Made by a program: the position numbers and the translations under genes. A stretch of DNA of 5,760 nucleotides from a bacterium (GTDB lineage Bacteria > Verrucomicrobiota > Verrucomicrobiia > Chthoniobacterales > Terrimicrobiaceae). Below, one piece after another: positions 5,675 through 5,760 of the stretch (positions are counted from its first letter, which is position 1; the number at the start of each line of letters is the position of its first letter). The stretch is taken from assembly GCA_009920585.1 (NCBI GenBank), contig RFZT01000165.1:1-5760 (forward strand), read 5' to 3'. A model generated the notes under the pieces. The model searched no databases and had not been told where the DNA came from. It saw nothing but the letters and a program-made list of their open reading frames with translations.

Positions 5675-5760
5675 ATGACATCTGCTCCCGAGAATAGTTT
5701 AATAGATTTTCTTATGAATGTTCCTCCTCCTTCACGACCTCTTCGCGTGGGTCTTTTCGG
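5675..5760 (+). CDS. 5' end of a gene divergent from the regulator, possibly an L-fucose/L-arabinose isomerase-family protein
   Basis: Only 28 codons fall inside the window, reading MTSAPENSLIDFL, then MNVPPPSRPLRVGLF and continuing. The basic-hydrophobic strand RPLRVGLFG is how L-fucose/L-arabinose isomerase-like proteins begin, and also how some Rossmann-fold oxidoreductases begin. The isomerase is preferred because AraC-type regulators with this cupin domain often sit divergently beside sugar-catabolic genes; this is inference. The start could be ATG 5675, preceded by a weak AAGAA, or ATG 5714, with no ribosome site; I prefer 5675. No stop occurs before the edge. Confidence 0.5.
   Translation, partial: MTSAPENSLIDFLMNVPPPSRPLRVGLF

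Overview
The window looks like ordinary chromosomal DNA, moderately GC-rich, from a Gram-negative-type bacterium. The mix of genes suggests the Verrucomicrobia/PVC group: a cupin-type AraC regulator with the characteristic NYF...YP N-terminus, an aryl-polyene-type family 2 glycosyltransferase, and an M48 peptidase with a TerB-like C-terminal extension. This assignment is an inference from family resemblance, not a marker-gene result. I see no mobile element, CRISPR array, tRNA or rRNA, and no clear sign of a novel defence or mobile system.

Left part, minus strand (1-2154): nuoA, the small membrane subunit A of respiratory complex I, is followed 36 bp later by a large membrane-bound M48 zinc metallopeptidase that runs off the left edge, missing perhaps a couple of dozen C-terminal residues. 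No other nuo gene is next to nuoA. Middle part, plus strand (2275-3974): an AEC-family permease diverges from nuoA and overlaps the start of a GT2 glycosyltransferase by an ATGA, so the two are probably co-translated.

A non-coding gap of about 150 bp (3975-4124) follows. Then come two consecutive small genes for exported cysteine-rich proteins: 109 residues with a CCC/His cluster, and 50 residues with nine cysteines in a mature part of about 26 residues. They have no named family that I recognise; metal or thiol handling in the envelope is a guess from composition. A strong bidirectional hairpin terminator (4700-4732) separates them from the convergent regulator gene.

Right part: an AraC-family regulator on the minus strand (4744-5631) and, diverging from it, the first 28 codons of a plus-strand gene (from 5675) that begins like a sugar isomerase or another Rossmann-type enzyme. 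This is the usual layout of a local regulator next to its sugar-catabolic target. The most unusual point is that the regulator's conserved N-terminus has no ATG, GTG or TTG. The open frame reaches an ATC codon exactly where the family normally starts, a few bases after an in-frame stop. It is therefore either a rare AUC start, possibly on a leaderless mRNA, or a lost or frameshifted start.
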